Source: a virus
DNA length: 64,000 nt
Direction: 5' to 3' (one strand)
IMG/VR virus record: IMGVR_UViG_3300050011_000393
Span: 32,668-96,667 of that record
Below the pieces are notes generated by a model, which saw nothing but the letters and a program-made list of their open reading frames with translations, was not told the origin of the DNA and ran no database searches. The position numbers and the translations under genes are program-made. Shown in pieces: positions 32,921-39,942 of the stretch. Each line of letters starts with the position of its first letter. The first letter of the stretch is position 1.

Positions 32921-32989
32921 GGTACGAAAGTACTAATTTCCCTTAGTACTTCTTTTCGCTTGACACTGGTACGCTAGGTCAGGTAACAT
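32921..32989. promoter_or_regulatory. Divergent AGTAC operators and rightward promoter
   Basis: GGTACGAAAGTACT (32921-32934) and AGTACT (32945-32950). Then TTGACA (32960-32965), 17-18 bases, TAACAT (32984-32989) drives the small genes from 33014. The minus strand side serves the operon at 32868. Confidence 0.65.
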
Positions 32990-33013
32990 CTTTTTGCAGT
33001 TAGGGGGTGCGAG

Positions 33014-33160
33014 ATGACTTACGCACACAAGATTCAGGCAGTGTTGCTCGGCTTGTCGGTCTGGTGTTTGCTTTCAGTTTATTTGGGGCTGCGCTTGGGA
33101 GTTTTCATGCGACCCGTCCACTATCTATTTGGATTTCCTGTCTCGAAGAGGTATCGATGA
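33014..33160 (+). CDS. Small membrane protein (48 aa)
   Basis: Single membrane span (IQAVLLGLSVWCLLSVYLGL), basic tail. ATG behind TAGGGGG. Its TGA overlaps the next ATG. Function unknown. Confidence 0.55.
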   Translation: MTYAHKIQAVLLGLSVWCLLSVYLGLRLGVFMRPVHYLFGFPVSKRYR

Positions 33161-33381
33161 CGTGCCAGTTCAGTGAGCTGATGGAAACAATCCAAAACGC
33201 CACTGTTCCGAAGTGGTTGCGCGAGTACGTGCAGGTGCATAGGCTCGAAATGATTGACAGTCTTACTCGCTTCGATGAGTACACCATTATCATCCCAGAC
33301 GGCGGGCAGATAATCATTAAGCGGAATGCCAGAGCGACGGGGCATGAACCACGCCCATCACGACGACCGAATTGCTTTTAA
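33157..33381 (+). CDS. Hypothetical protein (74 aa)
   Basis: ATGA overlap with the preceding gene. Helix, then strand pair (YTIIIPDGGQIIIKRN), basic C-terminal tail. The longer ORF from 33007 is in this frame but its extra start covers the membrane gene. Function unknown. Confidence 0.5.
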   Translation: MTCQFSELMETIQNATVPKWLREYVQVHRLEMIDSLTRFDEYTIIIPDGGQIIIKRNARATGHEPRPSRRPNCF

Positions 33382-33394
33382 CGAGGAGAATATC

Positions 33395-33847
33395 ATGTCA
33401 GCTCAATGCAACAATTGCGGGTCATTTGAATACGTGCGCCTGTGTCCGCATTGTACGCAGGCGGCTATTTGCACTCGATGTGAGGGAAACCACGCCCCGT
33501 TCTGCGAGGAACTGCAAAAGCGCAAGAAGCGCGGCCAGGGCCCGACAGTCGGTAATGTTCCCATGCCCGCTCATCGCGCAGGCCATGAAACGCCTCCTAC
33601 CACAGAGCCTGACCGACTGTATTCCATGCCTGGTGTCCTAGGCGCACCGTATTTGCCGGAAAACGCAATCACTATGGAGCAGGCGTTCGAACATCTCGCC
33701 AATGCTGGATTACATCCGTTCGAACATCTCGCCAATGCTGGATTACATCCGATTCTTCGATCTGCCATAGCAGGCGGCAGTGCCGCCGAAGAGCAGGCCA
33801 AGATTGATGAAGGCCTCGAAGGCGTTAAGGACCTGCTGGCAGAGTAA
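33395..33847 (+). CDS. Zinc-finger protein with internal tandem duplication
   Basis: 150 residues. N-terminus CNNCGSFEYVRLCPHCTQAAICTRCEGNHAPFC carries nine ligand candidates, like a B-box/zf-type treble. The last 60 residues contain FEHLANAGLHP twice in tandem from an exact 33-bp duplication. The ATG follows GAGGAG. A late promoter variant follows its stop. Confidence 0.6.
   Translation: MSAQCNNCGSFEYVRLCPHCTQAAICTRCEGNHAPFCEELQKRKKRGQGPTVGNVPMPAHRAGHETPPTTEPDRLYSMPGVLGAPYLPENAITMEQAFEHLANAGLHPFEHLANAGLHPILRSAIAGGSAAEEQAKIDEGLEGVKDLLAE
33685..33750 (+). repeat. Exact 33-bp tandem duplication
   Basis: Units 33685-33717 and 33718-33750 are identical base for base and keep the frame, adding 11 residues. 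The identity implies a recent event or selection for a repeated helix. Confidence 0.95.
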
Positions 33848-33866
33848 GACTATTTGTTCACAGGTA
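33848..33866 (+). promoter_or_regulatory. Putative late promoter, copy 7 (variant)
   Basis: GACT 33848-33851, 7 bases, CACAGGTA 33859-33866, then GAGGG. One base shorter and two mismatches from consensus. Confidence 0.45.
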
Positions 33867-33879
33867 GAGGGTAATCGAC

Positions 33880-34245
33880 ATGGGAACACCGACGCCATTT
33901 TCACTTCGATTGACTACTTCTATTTGTGTGTTCAATTGTTTGTTTATAGCCTCACCCCAAGGCGCGCAGACATTCGTGTTTGGCAATGCGGCCATCATCA
34001 GCGCGCTTCAATTGGAGTATGCGCAGTTGGTGACTCTCTACATGGAACTGCGGCAGCAAGATATCCCTAGCCAGGAAGTAGTACTGGATGGGTTGATCGC
34101 CTCGGCGCTCACGACAGTCACGGCATTATTGGCTACGCTCAACACCATTGTCGAGACGGGTGATGCGGGAATTTTATTGCGTGCCATGCAATCAGTAGTG
34201 ACCAGTGCGGTCGCAAACTTAAAGAATGTGCAGAGCGATGAATAG
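33880..34245 (+). CDS. Helical protein with N-terminal signal-like segment (121 aa)
   Basis: N-terminus with SICVFNCLFIASPQGAQ may be a weak signal peptide, followed by three helices (IISALQLEYAQLVTLYMEL; LDGLIASALTTVTALLATLNTI). Behind late promoter copy 7. No family recognised. Confidence 0.5.
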   Translation: MGTPTPFSLRLTTSICVFNCLFIASPQGAQTFVFGNAAIISALQLEYAQLVTLYMELRQQDIPSQEVVLDGLIASALTTVTALLATLNTIVETGDAGILLRAMQSVVTSAVANLKNVQSDE

Positions 34246-34501
34246 CGAGCTGGAGAAGCGGTACGCAATTCTACGCGGACAGTATCCGATTCAACAAGGA
34301 GACCCTGATATGGTTATCGAATTGACAGATGCACAAATAGTAAGAGTGTTGGAGCTGTGCGAAGCCATCGCGCGGACAAAGCAAGAGCTGCCTACTCCGC
34401 CGAAGGGATTTGATGTTCGGCTGGAACTGGCGCGGCATCTGCGTTCGAGCCTAGAAGATAAGAACGATTTACTGCTCGAGCTTGGCGCTTTGCTTAGATG
34501 A
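34238..34501 (+). CDS. Small helical protein (87 aa)
   Basis: From ATG 34238, overlapping the upstream stop by 8 bases. Helical, acidic ELTDAQIVRVLELCEAIA. Its 3' end overlaps the convergent gene ending at 34494 by 8 bases. Function unknown. Confidence 0.5.
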   Translation: MNSELEKRYAILRGQYPIQQGDPDMVIELTDAQIVRVLELCEAIARTKQELPTPPKGFDVRLELARHLRSSLEDKNDLLLELGALLR

Positions 34502-34646
34502 TTCGAATGGCAATCATGATGCCTGTCGCGGATACCCAGTAGAGTACACGCTTCCAGTCGCCCTGCAGGCCGTATCCAACCACGGCCATAACATCCACGC
34601 CAATACCGAGGTTAACTGCGATGTTGCCCCAGTTCCAATGCGTCAT
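34494..34646 (-). CDS. Small membrane protein (50 aa)
   Basis: MTHWNWGNIAVNLGIGVDVMAVVG then YWVSATGIMIAIRII, two short hydrophobic stretches. ATG overlaps the upstream stop. Function unknown. Confidence 0.5.
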   Translation of the reverse strand: MTHWNWGNIAVNLGIGVDVMAVVGYGLQGDWKRVLYWVSATGIMIAIRII

Positions 34647-34867
34647 CGCGCCACCTCGGAGGCCGTGATTATCCTCACGGCTTCGTTAAACAGCGCAGTC
34701 TTGTGTCGCGCGAGAGCTAGCTCACGAACCTCATCGAATTCGTCGCGCGCTGCATCGGCGTCTTGGGCCAGACTCTGGGACACCCACGCCGAAACGGGCG
34801 CGCCATCGTTCGAGTGTCTTACCGCTGACCGCGTCCAGAATTCTCCTTCTCGTATTGGAGCCTTCAT
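34643..34867 (-). CDS. Hypothetical protein (74 aa)
   Basis: ATG 34867 behind GGAGGCAAAACA. Helical and acidic (DADAARDEFDEVRELALARHK). Overlaps both neighbours by 4 bases. Unknown family. Confidence 0.5.
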   Translation of the reverse strand: MKAPIREGEFWTRSAVRHSNDGAPVSAWVSQSLAQDADAARDEFDEVRELALARHKTALFNEAVRIITASEVAR

Positions 34868-35007
34868 TGTTTTGCCTCCTGTTCTAAAATCCATGCGATA
34901 GCCTCGCGCTTCAGGCTAAAAAATTTAATGATTCTGGGGCCTTTGTACACATACCAGACCGTGTCTCCTATACATCGGGTGCGCCTGATTTGATATGGAT
35001 AATTCAT
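34864..35007 (-). CDS. Small basic protein (47 aa)
   Basis: YPYQIRRTRCIGDTVWYVYKGPRIIKFF, beta then helix. The stop overlaps the next ATG, and the start lies in the overlap with the upstream gene (35004). Unknown function. Confidence 0.5.
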   Translation of the reverse strand: MNYPYQIRRTRCIGDTVWYVYKGPRIIKFFSLKREAIAWILEQEAKQ

Positions 35008-35204
35008 TGTCGCCACCCGCCGCTGTTCGGCTGACCGATATCATTGCAGTCACAGAAAACTTCTGGTCGGTCGACTTGGGCTTGCCACCGAGCAAGCCTA
35101 TCCCACGCATCGCGGTACTCATAGTAGGTCGCGTATTTGGCGATAACGCGGCCCTTGTTTAGAATGAGGAAGCAAGAATCGTTGTACTCACCTGTGACTT
35201 TCAT
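35004..35204 (-). CDS. Hypothetical protein (66 aa)
   Basis: Strand pair CFLILNKGRVIAKYATYYEYRDAW with a helix, and a CDC turn at the end. ATGA overlaps at both ends. Unknown. Confidence 0.5.
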   Translation of the reverse strand: MKVTGEYNDSCFLILNKGRVIAKYATYYEYRDAWDRLARWQAQVDRPEVFCDCNDIGQPNSGGWRQ

Positions 35205-35440
35205 CCGCGCACCGTGTACCCTTCTGCGATTAAGCCGTTGATGATGTCCTGCACATACCGATGCTCAATCACGACACCAGACACCCACCGCTGGGCGTCG
35301 TCGGGGATGTTCTCGTCAATCCAAAGTTGCGCCGCCTTCGTCATCGGCACCAAGATGCAGATGCTGCCCTCGTTTTGGAGGACGAAATCGACGTTCGGCC
35401 CTTCCATATCCTTTGCAGTTCCTGCCAGACTAGGTGACAT
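35201..35440 (-). CDS. Hypothetical protein (79 aa)
   Basis: Alpha/beta with VDFVLQNEGSICILVPMTKAAQLWIDENIP, typical of a small phage protein family seen often in tandem arrays. Coupled to both neighbours. Unknown. Confidence 0.5.
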   Translation of the reverse strand: MSPSLAGTAKDMEGPNVDFVLQNEGSICILVPMTKAAQLWIDENIPDDAQRWVSGVVIEHRYVQDIINGLIAEGYTVRG

Positions 35441-35685
35441 TATTGCACCACCTTGATCTGCAGAGTCAGCGCGCGCATGCGATTCTCGCGCTGCAGGGCA
35501 ATGCGGGTCCGCAGTTTCATGAATGCCAGCGCAGACTCATTATAGGCCACGGCGTACAGGTTCTGTACCGAGAATACCACGAACGGAGAACCAGGAGAGA
35601 TACCCTCATACTTGCAGGCTAGGTCCCAGAAATGTTTGCTCTGGGCTTTCGCGGCATTCAGTTTGCTGGCTTCTTTGTTCGTCAT
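35440..35685 (-). CDS. Hypothetical protein (81 aa)
   Basis: I use ATG 35685 with GGAGG 8-12 bases upstream. Helical, with SPFVVFSVQNLYAVAYNESAL in the centre. First gene of the leftward small operon that ends at 34494; regulated from the operator at 35730. Confidence 0.55.
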   Translation of the reverse strand: MTNKEASKLNAAKAQSKHFWDLACKYEGISPGSPFVVFSVQNLYAVAYNESALAFMKLRTRIALQRENRMRALTLQIKVVQ

Positions 35686-35729
35686 GTGTGTTGCCTCCAT
35701 GTCCGTCATAATAGGCTCTGGGCTTTGGG

Positions 35730-35769
35730 AGCGCAATAGTACGAAAGTACTGTTTTTCGACTAGTACTA
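35730..35769. promoter_or_regulatory. AGTAC operator pair, identical to the one at 29231
   Basis: Forty bases match 29231-29270 exactly, including AGTACGAAAGTACT (35738-35751) and TAGTACTA (35762-35769). Drives the leftward operon and lies upstream of the rightward promoter at 35787. Confidence 0.75.
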
Positions 35770-35786
35770 AAAAGATGAAAAAACGC

Positions 35787-35814
35787 TTGACAGCGGCATG
35801 CCAAATGCTATAAT
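35787..35814 (+). promoter_or_regulatory. sigma70-consensus promoter, leaderless type
   Basis: TTGACA 35787-35792, 16 bases, TATAAT 35809-35814, then 7 bases to ATG 35822. The best match to the host consensus in the window. Confidence 0.75.
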
Positions 35815-35821
35815 CGAGGCC

Positions 35822-35986
35822 ATGAAACAGCCTAAAGACTTGATGCGAGGGAGCGCTTGGGACTTCGAAGGGTGCGCCATTGAATTCGGGACAGAACCTG
35901 AGCACTTTTTCAGAACCATATTATATGAGCACCTGCCGCCTGCGAAACAGTGCGGCGCGGCTACATCAAGGGAGAAAAAAGCATGA
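35822..35986 (+). CDS. Small hypothetical protein (54 aa)
   Basis: Starts at ATG 35822, at the expected transcription start, so the message would be leaderless. FEGCAIEFGTEPEHFFRTILYEH, polar C-terminus. An ATG at 35798 would lie inside the promoter. Unknown function; first gene of the 35.8-40.4 kb array. Confidence 0.5.
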   Translation: MKQPKDLMRGSAWDFEGCAIEFGTEPEHFFRTILYEHLPPAKQCGAATSREKKA

Positions 35987-36273
35987 CATTTTCTGACTGG
36001 GTAAACAAATGGATTAATCAGCTTGCACACGTCGGCTGGGGCGCGTTCCTGGCCCTTCTCTTGTCCGAAGCATTGCCAGCAGGACATCACCATATCCCTG
36101 TGTACGCGCTGCTATTGGTCACCGCGTTTGCGACTATCAAGGAGGCCGTATTCGACCCGCTCACCGAGACGTTGGTCGAGCAGGGGTCTGGCCTAGAAGA
36201 CTGGGTCTTCTGGATGCTGGGAAATCTAAGCGGCGTCGTCAGCTTTCTGTTGCTGGCGCATTGGAGGCGATGA
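35983..36273 (+). CDS. Small membrane protein, holin-like
   Basis: 96 residues from ATG 35983. Two to three membrane spans: LAHVGWGAFLALLLSEAL, VYALLLVTAFATIK, WVFWMLGNLSGVVSFLLLAHW. Short protein, several spans and basic tail fit holins, but small membrane proteins are abundant here, so the role is not proven. Confidence 0.5.
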   Translation: MTFSDWVNKWINQLAHVGWGAFLALLLSEALPAGHHHIPVYALLLVTAFATIKEAVFDPLTETLVEQGSGLEDWVFWMLGNLSGVVSFLLLAHWRR

Positions 36274-36482
36274 TGTTGAAACTCGACCAAGACACTTTCA
36301 TCACAAACTATGTGACCACGTTTCTGGCCACCCATGCTGCGGAGTATCACGCACAGAAGGTAAAGCGGCCTCCGCTCGGGCAGTACACGCCGCCTATTTC
36401 AGAAGCAATACTGTATGCGCGAACGGCTTGGTATGAACTGATACGACATTTCGACGCTCAGCATTGGAGGGATATCAGATGA
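36270..36482 (+). CDS. Hypothetical protein (70 aa)
   Basis: Starts at ATG 36270 overlapping the upstream TGA, with GGAGGC upstream. Helical (TNYVTTFLATHAAEYHAQKV). Ends overlapping the next gene by 4 bases. Confidence 0.5.
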   Translation: MMLKLDQDTFITNYVTTFLATHAAEYHAQKVKRPPLGQYTPPISEAILYARTAWYELIRHFDAQHWRDIR

Positions 36483-36667
36483 ATCAGGACATTCGCACAG
36501 ACGATATGGGAAAGTGGAGTGCCACATCACGTAACTGTTCGAGTTTTGACCTTGCTGCGGCCGCCGCGCTTAGCATCTTGCACCGCACGCCGCACGTTCG
36601 TCTTTGGCTGCAGCCCAATAATCGTTGGCTGGTGATTGCTTTTACGCCTGGATTTGGCACCAACTAA
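36479..36667 (+). CDS. Hypothetical protein (62 aa)
   Basis: From ATG 36479 behind GGAGGGATATC. FDLAAAAALSILHRTPHVRLWLQPNNRWLVIAF suggests an alpha helix followed by two strands. Unknown. Confidence 0.5.
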   Translation: MNQDIRTDDMGKWSATSRNCSSFDLAAAAALSILHRTPHVRLWLQPNNRWLVIAFTPGFGTN

Positions 36668-36676
36668 GGAGGAAAC

Positions 36677-36826
36677 ATGTTGAAACCTGAAGAAGTGAAA
36701 GATATTAATACATTGCACGTCGCTATACGGGAACAGGATTCGCGCGTCCGGGCCGCCCAAGCAGGTTTAGCGCGGGACGAGAAAGCTTTGGCCGATTATT
36801 TGTGGAAACTGACGGAGAAGAAATGA
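36677..36826 (+). CDS. Small helical protein (49 aa)
   Basis: ATG 36677 behind AGGAGG. One long charged helix (EEVKDINTLHVAIREQDSRVRAAQAGLARDE split by small residues). Its TGA overlaps the next gene. Confidence 0.5.
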   Translation: MLKPEEVKDINTLHVAIREQDSRVRAAQAGLARDEKALADYLWKLTEKK

Positions 36827-37194
36827 CCCCTTACCAAAAATATACGGATACCTGCACGCGCCTGGCTAAACAAGAAGGCGTGATCCAGCGGGCTAGACGG
36901 GAAGCATTGGAAAACCTTTGCCGCGCGCAAGACCTCTGCCCACATACCGAACTGGACGATGTCGTGACCGATTTTGGTATGCATACGCGCTGCCGGGCCT
37001 GCGGTGCATGTTCACCGCCAAGACCTCCTGTGCTGACGGTCGAGACCATTCGCGAATGCCATAAGCAATTGATCGCGCAGGAGATAAAAGAGAAACGCGC
37101 ACGCTGTCCGCATGCCGAGGTGACGCAGATTTTTGGATGTTTCGGGAATAAGCGCACCTGCAACGCATGTGGGCATGATGTTTTAGGCGCATAG
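36823..37194 (+). CDS. Double zinc-finger protein
   Basis: 123 residues from ATG 36823. Two C-P-H...C-x2-C units: CPHTE...CRACGAC near 39-66 and CPHAEVT...CNACGH near 94-117, separated by a charged helix. A duplicated ribbon that may bind nucleic acid. Unknown family. Confidence 0.55.
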   Translation: MTPYQKYTDTCTRLAKQEGVIQRARREALENLCRAQDLCPHTELDDVVTDFGMHTRCRACGACSPPRPPVLTVETIRECHKQLIAQEIKEKRARCPHAEVTQIFGCFGNKRTCNACGHDVLGA

Positions 37195-37253
37195 CGGTCG
37201 TTTAGATCGTAGATCGCCGCCATATGGGTACGGAAGACTAGCCAGGAGGAGAA

Positions 37254-37577
37254 ATGGGCACCTTGGTCTTGGGAATCGCAACAATCGGATATGTGGTGGG
37301 TTTGCTGATGGGTACTTGGCTGGGGTTCCGGCTCTTGTGCTGGGTGCTGAAGACTCGGGTCGAGCAGAATGGCATGCAATTGGAACTGGCGCGCTTGCTC
37401 ATGAAGCCCGTCAAACGAGTTAATGGCATGACGCGCGACGGCCATGTGACGTGGATCAATTCAGGTCTGGAGAACGCAGCGGTCTGCGGACAAACGAAAG
37501 AACAGAACAGGCGGAGCAATTATTTTTGCACGCGAGACGGAGGCCATACAGGTCCCTGCGCGGTCCACATCCTATGA
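37254..37577 (+). CDS. Membrane-anchored protein with Cys/His tail
   Basis: 107 residues. Membrane span LGIATIGYVVGLLMGTWLGF at the N-terminus; the cytosolic tail has CGQTKEQNRR...FCTRDGGHTGPCAVH, resembling a small zinc site. The ATG follows GGAGGAG. Overlaps the next gene by 4. Confidence 0.5.
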   Translation: MGTLVLGIATIGYVVGLLMGTWLGFRLLCWVLKTRVEQNGMQLELARLLMKPVKRVNGMTRDGHVTWINSGLENAAVCGQTKEQNRRSNYFCTRDGGHTGPCAVHIL

Positions 37578-37681
37578 ACTGGTTCCTGCAATTATCGGAC
37601 GGGCAGAGATTGGTCATTGTGATGGTGCTCCTGGTTGGTTTAATCATGACCGCTATATCTATGGTCGATTCTGAATTATAA
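37574..37681 (+). CDS. Tiny membrane protein (35 aa)
   Basis: One hydrophobic span (LVIVMVLLVGLIMTAISM). The ATG overlaps the upstream TGA. Unknown. Confidence 0.5.
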   Translation: MNWFLQLSDGQRLVIVMVLLVGLIMTAISMVDSEL

Positions 37682-37690
37682 GGAGGAAAA

Positions 37691-37816
37691 ATGGACAACC
37701 GCGCCGAAGTGAGCCACTTAGCTTGGACACTGCTGGGTATAGGTATATTCAGTTTATTACTCTCAATTATTATAGTGTGGTACATCGAACTAAACGCGAA
37801 AGGCGGGAGGGGATGA
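37691..37816 (+). CDS. Tiny membrane protein (41 aa)
   Basis: ATG behind AGGAGG; span WTLLGIGIFSLLLSIIIVWY; the TGA overlaps the next ATG. Second of two consecutive small membrane proteins. Confidence 0.5.
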   Translation: MDNRAEVSHLAWTLLGIGIFSLLLSIIIVWYIELNAKGGRG

Positions 37817-37923
37817 TTAGCTGCGATAAGTGTGGTTTTGGTCACCGTACATTTGAGGAACACGATGCCTGTAAAAGTTGGAAAGAAATAGTCGCATTAT
37901 CTCGGCAACGGCGGATTTTTTAA
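37813..37923 (+). CDS. Zinc-finger micro-protein (36 aa)
   Basis: MISCDKCGFGHRTFEEHDACKSWKE: C-x2-C...H...C, a C2HC-like site similar to the C2H2 order. Coupled to the membrane protein upstream. May bind nucleic acid. Confidence 0.5.
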   Translation: MISCDKCGFGHRTFEEHDACKSWKEIVALSRQRRIF

Positions 37924-37930
37924 TCCCGAA

Positions 37931-38392
37931 ATGATGGAGCACGACAAGGTGAGGCAACTGTTGATTGATTGCCGGGCTGACATTGACGAGGTAGACACCC
38001 TCCTCCAAGCTGCGAATGAGGCGGCGTTAGAGAATGCAGCCGACATAGTGAGAAACAACTGGGCAGATACACGAAATCTTCAAAGAGAGTTTATACCTGC
38101 GCTTATTCGCGCCCTTATCCCCCAACCCTCCGCACTCGACAGGCGGCTGGCTGAGGCGCGGTTGGAGGAAGCGGAATGGTGGAGTCCGCGAGACAAGAGA
38201 AAGTGGTCAGAGAATCAGACCTATCGAATTGCCGAACTCCGCCGCGCTCTACCCTTCGACTCCCCGACGCCGGAAAAGGTGTGCCCGAGATGTGAGGGAA
38301 AGACTTTTGAGGACTTAGGGGGAGATTGGCGTATGTGCCCCGACTGCCGGGGAACCGGACTCCGGGCGCAGGGGAAGGGAGAACAGAAATGA
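37931..38392 (+). CDS. Protein with C-terminal CxxCxGxx zinc pair
   Basis: 153 residues. Helical through residue 115 (charged, Ala/Arg/Glu), then CPRCEGKTF...CPDCRGTG, the DnaJ-type zinc knuckle pair. Starts 7 bases after the previous stop. Unknown role. Confidence 0.55.
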   Translation: MMEHDKVRQLLIDCRADIDEVDTLLQAANEAALENAADIVRNNWADTRNLQREFIPALIRALIPQPSALDRRLAEARLEEAEWWSPRDKRKWSENQTYRIAELRRALPFDSPTPEKVCPRCEGKTFEDLGGDWRMCPDCRGTGLRAQGKGEQK

Positions 38393-38604
38393 TTTACGGA
38401 CATAAGAAAACAATTCATGCGGCACAGAAGTTGAACGTAGAGATCGATAAGAAAGGCAATGTGGTCGCTGTATGGTTTCGCTGCTGTGCCCTTCCATTTG
38501 ACGTGACGGTTGTGGATAAAGAGCGGGCCGATGAAATGACAAAGACGAGCAATGAAGCTAATAGGTATACCAGGCTGAATGCGGTCGACGTCGAGCAAGG
38601 CTAA
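38389..38604 (+). CDS. Hypothetical protein (71 aa)
   Basis: From ATG 38389, overlapping the upstream stop by 4. Strand-rich (KGNVVAVWFRCCALPFDVTVVD). Unknown family. Confidence 0.5.
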   Translation: MIYGHKKTIHAAQKLNVEIDKKGNVVAVWFRCCALPFDVTVVDKERADEMTKTSNEANRYTRLNAVDVEQG

Positions 38605-38617
38605 GCGGAGGATTGCG

Positions 38618-38824
38618 ATGAAGTTTTTTGTGGGTAAGCTCGATAAGAATATGCATGGCACTGAGGGACCAGGCGAGCCGTGGAATAAAGAGCCTGTGCT
38701 CGGACCTAAGTTTGTCATTGTTCGCTTGGGCTATGCGCCTGTTTTCACAGGCTGGCGTTTGATCTATTATTTCCCGAGTGGTGCGTGGTGGCATTTTGAT
38801 GTGAGTACTTATCGAGAGAAATAG
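38618..38824 (+). CDS. Hypothetical protein (68 aa)
   Basis: ATG 38618 behind GGAGG. Aromatic beta-rich C-terminus (FVIVRLGYAPVFTGWRLIYYFPSGAWWHFDV). Repeat element copy 1 begins at its stop. Confidence 0.5.
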   Translation: MKFFVGKLDKNMHGTEGPGEPWNKEPVLGPKFVIVRLGYAPVFTGWRLIYYFPSGAWWHFDVSTYREK

Positions 38825-38962
38825 CGCAAAGTGCGGTCGGCTTTCCAGATGGGCAGCGGGGTCATATTCGTTGCGTCATCATTCCAAAATGCCGCGCGCG
38901 CTAAGCCGAGTCCTTTCAACTGTCTGAGTGGTCAAGACAGATAGAGCTGAGTAGAGGAGAAA
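38823..38962 (+). repeat. Repeated leader element, copy 1
   Basis: Shares with 39802-39940 the order GTGCGG-TCGGC, CAGA, GGTCATATTCGTTGCGTC, TCATTCCAAA, CGC-CGCTA, then a hairpin (here CTGTCT...AGACAG) and a GTAGAGG run just before a tiny membrane-protein gene. Probably a regulatory leader or a duplicated cassette end. Confidence 0.7.
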
Positions 38963-38965
38963 GAG

Positions 38966-39079
38966 ATGCTGAACGCGGCTAGGTTTATAGAGGCAGTAGG
39001 CGTCCTGATTCTGGGCGCAGGTGTTCTGGCATATGCGGCCTGTTGGTTGCTTGAACAGTATGCGAACTGGAGGCAGTGA
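38966..39079 (+). CDS. Tiny membrane protein (37 aa), copy-1 cassette
   Basis: AARFIEAVGVLILGAGVLAYAACWLL is one membrane span. It follows the repeated leader element, and its stop overlaps the next gene, the same arrangement as at 39943. Confidence 0.5.
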   Translation: MLNAARFIEAVGVLILGAGVLAYAACWLLEQYANWRQ

Positions 39080-39273
39080 TGCTCGATTGTTGCACAGTTG
39101 GCCGAGAGGTATGGGAGAAAGAACTGGCCGAGGCAGGCTGGACACACGCAGGATGTTTTATATATCGGTCACCCTCAGGTTTGCTCTATCGTGGCCCGCA
39201 CAAGGCATGGCATGTGATGAAAGATGGAATCGAAGCATGGGAACGAATCGAGGAGCAGAGGGAGATGCGGTGA
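39079..39273 (+). CDS. Hypothetical protein (64 aa)
   Basis: ATG 39079 (GTG 39076 is an alternative start). Residues 15-45 include EKELAEAGWTHAGCFIYRSPSGLLYRGPHKAW, alternating helix and strands. Ends in a GTGA overlap. Confidence 0.5.
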   Translation: MLDCCTVGREVWEKELAEAGWTHAGCFIYRSPSGLLYRGPHKAWHVMKDGIEAWERIEEQREMR

Positions 39274-39446
39274 CCGTAGCCGAATTGTACGAAAAGCTGC
39301 AGGCTTTACCAGAGAACGAGCGGGGCCAGGCGTTAATGGAGGCGATGTTAACCGCACCATTGGACCTGACTGTCACGCCTGCACCCGCGCGGTCCCCATA
39401 CAAGCGGTATGTGGATATTCCCGAGCGGGAACAATCGCGACAATAA
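39270..39446 (+). CDS. Small helical protein (58 aa)
   Basis: GTG 39270, overlapping the upstream TGA. VAELYEKLQALPENERGQALMEAML is a helix-turn-helix-like run; Pro-rich tail. Unknown. Confidence 0.5.
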   Translation: MTVAELYEKLQALPENERGQALMEAMLTAPLDLTVTPAPARSPYKRYVDIPEREQSRQ

Positions 39447-39456
39447 TCGCGACAAA

Positions 39457-39478
39457 CTGTCGGGATATTCCCGTACAG
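39457..39478 (+). promoter_or_regulatory. Stable hairpin between coupled genes
   Basis: CTGTCGGGA pairs with TCCCGTACAG (one bulged T) around TAT. Upstream are direct repeats AATCGCGACA x2 and GATATTCCCG x2. No run of T, so it is not an obvious terminator. Confidence 0.45.
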
Positions 39479-39507
39479 GAACATTATATTCTCACCAGGC
39501 GACATAT

Positions 39508-39582
39508 ATGTACGTTTTGGTAGATAAGACGGGCCGCGCCGCATGCGGCTCGTTTACACCTCAGAAGTGCAGACATATTTAG
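39508..39582 (+). CDS. Tiny ORF (24 aa)
   Basis: MYVLVDKTGRAACGSFTPQK..., ending 6 bases before the next ATG. Supported only by its fit in the array; low confidence. Confidence 0.3.
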   Translation: MYVLVDKTGRAACGSFTPQKCRHI

Positions 39583-39588
39583 GAGGCT

Positions 39589-39801
39589 ATGATGACCGAC
39601 AAAAGTCAGCAACTGCAGGGCTATCTTGACGCGATGACGACATTCTTGAACAGTCCTGCGGCGGTTCACGCATTGCAACATGCGCCCGTCACCGTGGATA
39701 TCGGCCGCTTACTGGACGAATTATATGAGCTGTGCTGCGTGCCTGGGCTCACAGTGAAAGACGAGGAATGGTTGCGCAGCATCGGGATCTCAGTGGAGTA
39801 A
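39589..39801 (+). CDS. Helical protein (70 aa)
   Basis: ATG behind AGGAGG (a second ATG follows three bases later). Helical (GYLDAMTTFLNSPAAVHALQ, IGRLLDELYELCC). Unknown. Confidence 0.5.
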   Translation: MMTDKSQQLQGYLDAMTTFLNSPAAVHALQHAPVTVDIGRLLDELYELCCVPGLTVKDEEWLRSIGISVE

Positions 39802-39940
39802 TGCGACGTGCGGTTCGGCGTTCACAGACTGGCCTCGGGTCATATTCGTTGCGTCTCATTCCAAACAAACGGCGCACGCTATAATGGGCTCGTTCAAGCT
39901 TACTACTGACCGTCAGACTGGTAGAGAGTAGAGGTAGAGC
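39802..39940 (+). repeat. Repeated leader element, copy 2
   Basis: Second copy of the element at 38823; carries GGGTCATATTCGTTGCGTC, TCATTCCAAA and a CTGAC...GTCAG hairpin, ending GTAGAGG just before the ATG of a tiny membrane gene. It also contains TATAAT (in GCTATAATGG) without a good -35. Confidence 0.7.
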
Positions 39941-39942
39941 AG

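Noticed and set aside
33685-33750. CRISPR-like repeat
   Set aside because: Two adjacent copies without spacers and in frame within a gene; a tandem duplication, not an array. No CRISPR array was seen anywhere.
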